Below, one piece after another: positions 5,261 through 7,646 of a DNA stretch of 7,646 nt; positions within the stretch are counted from its first letter, which is position 1, and every line of letters begins with the position of its first letter. A model generated the notes under the pieces. That model made no database searches and was not told the DNA's origin. It saw only the letters and a list, made by a program, of their open reading frames with translations. Where the stretch lies: assembly GCA_019747165.1 (NCBI GenBank), contig JAIERC010000154.1:1-7646 (forward strand), in the 5' to 3' direction. Source of the DNA: Sphingomonas sp. Lineage in GTDB: Bacteria > Pseudomonadota > Alphaproteobacteria > Sphingomonadales > Sphingomonadaceae. The translations under genes were made by a program, and so were the position numbers.

Positions 5261-7021
5261 ATGTTTGAACTGTCGCCGACCCCCGCCATTGCCAGCCTGT
5301 TTTCGCCGTTAGCGGCCCCGTCTTCGGGCGCGTCGGGCGATTTCGCGCAGGCGCTGGCGGCATTGGTCACCCAGCGCGATACTGATCCGTCTGTCACCCC
5401 GACGGCAACGGCGACGCCGGTTGCGTCGCTGTTGCCGAAAGAGGTACCGACGGGGTTGCCGATTGGGCGGCAAACGCTTGCCGATATCGGCAAGACGCTG
5501 CCAGCGTCGTCGCCGGTTGCCGATCCGTCATCACAGGGTGTCCTAACGCCGCTGGTCGCGCCTTTCGACCCCGCACTGACCGCTGCCGGTAGTGATTCCG
5601 CGCCGCCGACGGATGGCGATCTCCCGGCGCCACCAGCGCGCACCGCTCCCCAGCCTAAAGCGGCCCGCTTCACCGCGCGTTCGGAGACGTTGCCGATCGA
5701 GCAACAGATCGTAAATTCGGCATCTGCTGCAGGCGAAACTTCGCGCACCAAGCGCAGTGCAGCCGATCAGACAAAAGACACGCCGGTCGATGAGCGCGTC
5801 GCCGCGCCGTCATTGGTGCTGTCCGCGCCCTCGCCAACGCCGCTCCATTTGCCTGCTGCTTCGGTGATCGTGTCTGAACGCCAACCGACGATCCTGGCCG
5901 CATCGTCCGGTGCCACGCCTGCCCGATCGGTGGTCCTCGCCAGAATTCCAACCGCTGGGGACGATCAAGTCGATCCAGTGACCGAAGTACAAGCCGATCA
6001 GCATATCGCCACCTCGTTGCCAATCTTCGCCGCCCCGTTGCCAGCACCGCTGCAGGTGGCGGTTGCTTCGGCGATTACGCCTGATCCAGAATCGACGATC
6101 CTGGCCAAAGCGCCTGATGCGTCGCCCGTCCGGTCGTCCGTGGCGGTCGCGCCTCGGGATATCGCGGCTAAACCCGAACCATTCGTGTCGCAATTGGCAG
6201 CTAGCAGCCGAGCGCCGTCGCTGGTTGAGGCGGGTGCAGCCCGTCTAACCGCCGCGCCATCATTTGAGCTGCTCTCCGCCCCGACGCTGCCTTCCAGCGT
6301 GACCACCAATGGTCAGCGCGCGTCGGCATTGGCCGCGTCCAGTCAGCCGATTTCAGTCCAGCCCGTCGTTCAACCGGAACCAACGGCGCGGCTGCTCCCG
6401 CCTTCGCCGGCGCCGCTGCCAACGCCCTTGATTGGATTGGTTGTGCCAGCGGCGCGCGCCTTTGCAGCGGGCATCGCGGCAGCATCGGTCCGCCCGCTAA
6501 GGGCAAGGAGCGATGATGGCGCTCCGGCCCCCTTGAGCGCGCCTGCTCCTGCTGCCGTGTTTGAGGCAGTCAACGCAGCGCAGAGCGACCCTCAAAGCAC
6601 GCCCATCGATATGCGCCGCGAGGATTGGGCGCGGGCGCTGATCGACCGTATTGATGCCAGCCAGGATGTCGCCAATGCCCGCGATACGCGGATCCGGCTG
6701 GTGCCCGATGCGCTCGGCAAGATTGATGTCGCGCTGCACCGGCAGGGCGATACGCTTCACGTTCATTTCACCGCCGATGTACCGGCAACCCGCGCTTTGC
6801 TGGTTGAAGCGCAGCCTAGCCTGGCCGCGCTTGCTGATGCGCGTGGGCTGCGGTTGGGCGATGCCAGCGTCGATGGCGGCGGGCTGGCAACCAGTCAGGG
6901 TCAGCAACAGGGCCAGGGTGCCGATCAGCGCCGCCCCCAGCCCGTGCCCGGGGCTCCGCCAAGCGCCACCCGTACCAATAGCGCCGATGCGTTGGCGGCT
7001 TCCGATCACCGTCTTGCTTAA
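5261..7021 (+). CDS. fliK: FliK, flagellar hook-length control protein
   Basis: From the ATG at 5261 this encodes 586 residues. FliK is a secreted molecular ruler; when the hook reaches its set length, the C-terminal domain acts on FlhB and switches export from hook to filament substrates. The long Pro/Ala/Ser/Thr-rich, probably unfolded centre (about 30-440) and the compact C-terminal Flg_hook-type domain at about 455-542 are the family pattern. The domain contains IRLVPDALGKIDVAL (478-492), the usual LRLxPxxLGxVxV motif, then LHVHFTADVPATRALL. A Gln-rich tail follows. An in-frame TTG at 5240 would add seven residues, but it would leave only a few bases of leader if the sigma-54 start point is right, so I prefer ATG. 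The Shine-Dalgarno is weak (TGGG at 5250-5253). The gene is 36 bases after fliJ and does not overlap it, unlike the genes before it. A degenerate duplication lies in the middle. Confidence 0.93.
   Translation: MFELSPTPAIASLFSPLAAPSSGASGDFAQALAALVTQRDTDPSVTPTATATPVASLLPKEVPTGLPIGRQTLADIGKTLPASSPVADPSSQGVLTPLVAPFDPALTAAGSDSAPPTDGDLPAPPARTAPQPKAARFTARSETLPIEQQIVNSASAAGETSRTKRSAADQTKDTPVDERVAAPSLVLSAPSPTPLHLPAASVIVSERQPTILAASSGATPARSVVLARIPTAGDDQVDPVTEVQADQHIATSLPIFAAPLPAPLQVAVASAITPDPESTILAKAPDASPVRSSVAVAPRDIAAKPEPFVSQLAASSRAPSLVEAGAARLTAAPSFELLSAPTLPSSVTTNGQRASALAASSQPISVQPVVQPEPTARLLPPSPAPLPTPLIGLVVPAARAFAAGIAAASVRPLRARSDDGAPAPLSAPAPAAVFEAVNAAQSDPQSTPIDMRREDWARALIDRIDASQDVANARDTRIRLVPDALGKIDVALHRQGDTLHVHFTADVPATRALLVEAQPSLAALADARGLRLGDASVDGGGLATSQGQQQGQGADQRRPQPVPGAPPSATRTNSADALAASDHRLA
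5468..5494. promoter_or_regulatory. Overlapping perfect inverted repeats, possible activator-binding site inside fliK
   Basis: Two perfect inverted repeats share an arm: CGGCAA-ACGC-TTGCCG (5468-5483) and CTTGCCG-ATAT-CGGCAAG (5477-5494, a perfect 18-base palindrome). The three half-sites start exactly ten bases apart (5468, 5478, 5488), one DNA helical turn. More copies of the hexamer lie nearby at 5403, 5432, 5456 and 5517. The site is about 235-260 bases downstream of the predicted sigma-54 start. Activators of sigma-54 can work from downstream sites, and FlbD of Caulobacter uses such ftr elements in some flagellar genes. Whether this sequence matches a FlbD-type site I cannot verify here. 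Chance arising from Leu-Pro and Val-Ala-Asp codons is the competing explanation. Confidence 0.35.
5810..5938 (+). repeat. FliK internal repeat, copy 1 (degenerate, 43 residues)
   Basis: This part of FliK begins SLVLSAPSPTPLHL and ends TPARSVVL. It aligns with copy 2 about 68 codons downstream, with roughly 19 of 43 residues identical by eye. The best matching part is AS-x-I ... TILA. At DNA level the copies share the 14-base word CGACGATCCTGGCC (5886-5899 here). Length changes by repeat gain or loss in the central part of FliK are known to alter hook length in other bacteria, so the duplication may matter for the ruler. Confidence 0.5.
6014..6148 (+). repeat. FliK internal repeat, copy 2 (degenerate, 45 residues)
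   Basis: This is the second copy, beginning SLPIFAAPLPAPLQV and ending SPVRSSVAV. The shared DNA word CGACGATCCTGGCC is at 6093-6106. About 25 codons without obvious similarity separate the copies. A much weaker third echo (SFELLSAPTLP ... ALAASSQP) may start near 6262, but in such Pro/Ala/Ser-rich sequence I cannot tell it from composition. Confidence 0.5.
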
Positions 7022-7024
7022 ACC

Positions 7025-7031
7025 GAAGGGG
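7025..7031 (+). promoter_or_regulatory. Strong Shine-Dalgarno sequence of fliL
   Basis: GAAGGGG lies seven bases before the fliL ATG at 7039, close to ideal spacing. It is the clearest ribosome binding site in the window; fliF, fliG, fliI and fliJ have weak or no such sequence. It fixes the fliL start and implies that fliL is translated independently of fliK. Confidence 0.75.
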
Positions 7032-7038
7032 AAACATC

Positions 7039-7646
7039 ATGGCCAAATCTGAAGACAAGGACGTCGACGCAGCACCCAAGAAAAAGGGTGGCGCAAAAAA
7101 GTGGATTATCATCCTGGTGGTATTGCTGGTTGTTATCGGTGGAGGGGTCGGCGGCGGCCTTTATGCGATGCAAGCCGGCTTGATCGGCGGTGGCGGCGAA
7201 TCGCACGCGGCAGAACACGTCAACATGCCGCGCCTCGTTCCCAAAAGTGAACAGGTTCGCGGTGGTGCCAGCGAAGATGGTCATGGCGGTGGCGGCAGCA
7301 GCGGCAGCCATGAACCCATGGGCAAGGGCGGCGATAAATATGCCTCAACCTATTATGCGATGGAAAAGGAGTTCACCTCCAACCTGCGCGAAAGCGTCCA
7401 TTTCATCCAGGTCGGCGTCGCCGTTTCGACGCCCTACGACCAACGTGTCATTGAAAATCTGAAGACGCATGAGATCGCCGTTCGTTCGGCCATCCTGCTC
7501 GCATTGGGCGATGCGACCGAGGAACAGGTGTTCGCCATTGAAGGCAAACGGCAGCTCCAAATCCATCTGGTCCACGCGATTAACAAAGTTTTGAAGCAAA
7601 AAGAGGGATTCGGCGGCGTTGGTAACGTCTACTTTACCAATTTCGT
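7039..7646 (+). CDS. fliL: FliL, flagellar basal-body-associated stator protein (3' end cut by window)
   Basis: The window holds 202 codons and the gene runs off the end. FliL is a single-pass inner-membrane protein that surrounds or stabilises the MotA/MotB stator and raises torque. Seen here: a short Lys-rich cytoplasmic start (PKKKGGAKK, 13-21), a membrane helix at about 22-44 (WIIILVVLLVVIGGGV onward), then a Gly/His/Ser-rich periplasmic linker at about 50-100. The conserved FliL domain starts at YYAMEKEFTSNLRES (105-119), followed by HFIQVGVAV and a C-terminal GNVYFTNFV. Family members end in a similar phrase, so probably only a few residues are missing. The linker is longer and richer in Gly and His than I expect for the family. 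The start is set by a good Shine-Dalgarno, 17 bases after the fliK stop. fliM would be the expected next gene. Confidence 0.93.
   Translation, partial: MAKSEDKDVDAAPKKKGGAKKWIIILVVLLVVIGGGVGGGLYAMQAGLIGGGGESHAAEHVNMPRLVPKSEQVRGGASEDGHGGGGSSGSHEPMGKGGDKYASTYYAMEKEFTSNLRESVHFIQVGVAVSTPYDQRVIENLKTHEIAVRSAILLALGDATEEQVFAIEGKRQLQIHLVHAINKVLKQKEGFGGVGNVYFTNF

Noticed and set aside
5146..5751. Antisense open frame (201 codons) opposite the fliJ end and early fliK
   Set aside because: The composition (Ser/Gly/Ala-rich) mirrors the FliK Pro/Ala/Ser region on the other strand. There is no ribosome binding site and no family resemblance.
1..7646. A previously undescribed system, mobile element, CRISPR array or RNA gene
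   Set aside because: The whole window is accounted for by a continuous, canonical fliE-to-fliL block. I saw no direct-repeat arrays, transposase-like frames, tRNA cloverleafs or composition breaks.

Overview
The window is a stretch of a flagellar basal-body operon. All genes are on the + strand, in the order fliE (last 12 codons) - fliF - fliG - fliH - fliI - fliJ - fliK - fliL (cut by the window end). The DNA is GC-rich, with strong GC preference at third codon positions. The protein variants look alphaproteobacterial, and a sphingomonad-type host is my best guess. That is an inference from style, because the same gene order also occurs in gammaproteobacteria. No mobile element, RNA gene, CRISPR array or foreign-looking gene is visible, and no stretch longer than 40 bases lies between genes.

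Layout: positions 1-40 encode the end of the rod/MS-ring adaptor FliE. Positions 44-1753 encode the MS-ring protein FliF, and 1753-2760 the rotor switch protein FliG. Positions 2753-3487, 3481-4809 and 4802-5224 encode the soluble export ATPase complex FliH-FliI-FliJ. Positions 5261-7021 encode the hook-length control protein FliK, and 7039 to the end encodes the stator-associated membrane protein FliL. FliF forms the membrane ring and FliG docks on its C-terminal tail to receive torque. FliI, held by FliH and with FliJ as central stalk, energises type III export through the ring. FliK measures the hook and switches export specificity. FliL sits beside the stators. fliM and other switch or export genes would be expected just downstream.

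Two modes of organisation are visible. From fliF to fliJ each gene overlaps the next by 1, 8, 7 and 8 bases, usually with little or no Shine-Dalgarno sequence, which suggests translational coupling. This pattern breaks at the fliJ/fliK junction. There the last codons of fliJ contain a near-consensus sigma-54 (RpoN) -24/-12 element (5206-5222), followed by a small GC hairpin and then the fliK ATG. About 240 bases inside fliK lies a cluster of CGGCAA/TTGCCG half-sites, including two overlapping perfect inverted repeats (5468-5494). Together these suggest an internal sigma-54 promoter with a possible downstream activator site, giving fliK (and perhaps fliL onward) a timing separate from fliF-J. 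This is the most interesting hypothesis in an otherwise standard flagellar region. The FliK centre also carries a degenerate internal duplication.
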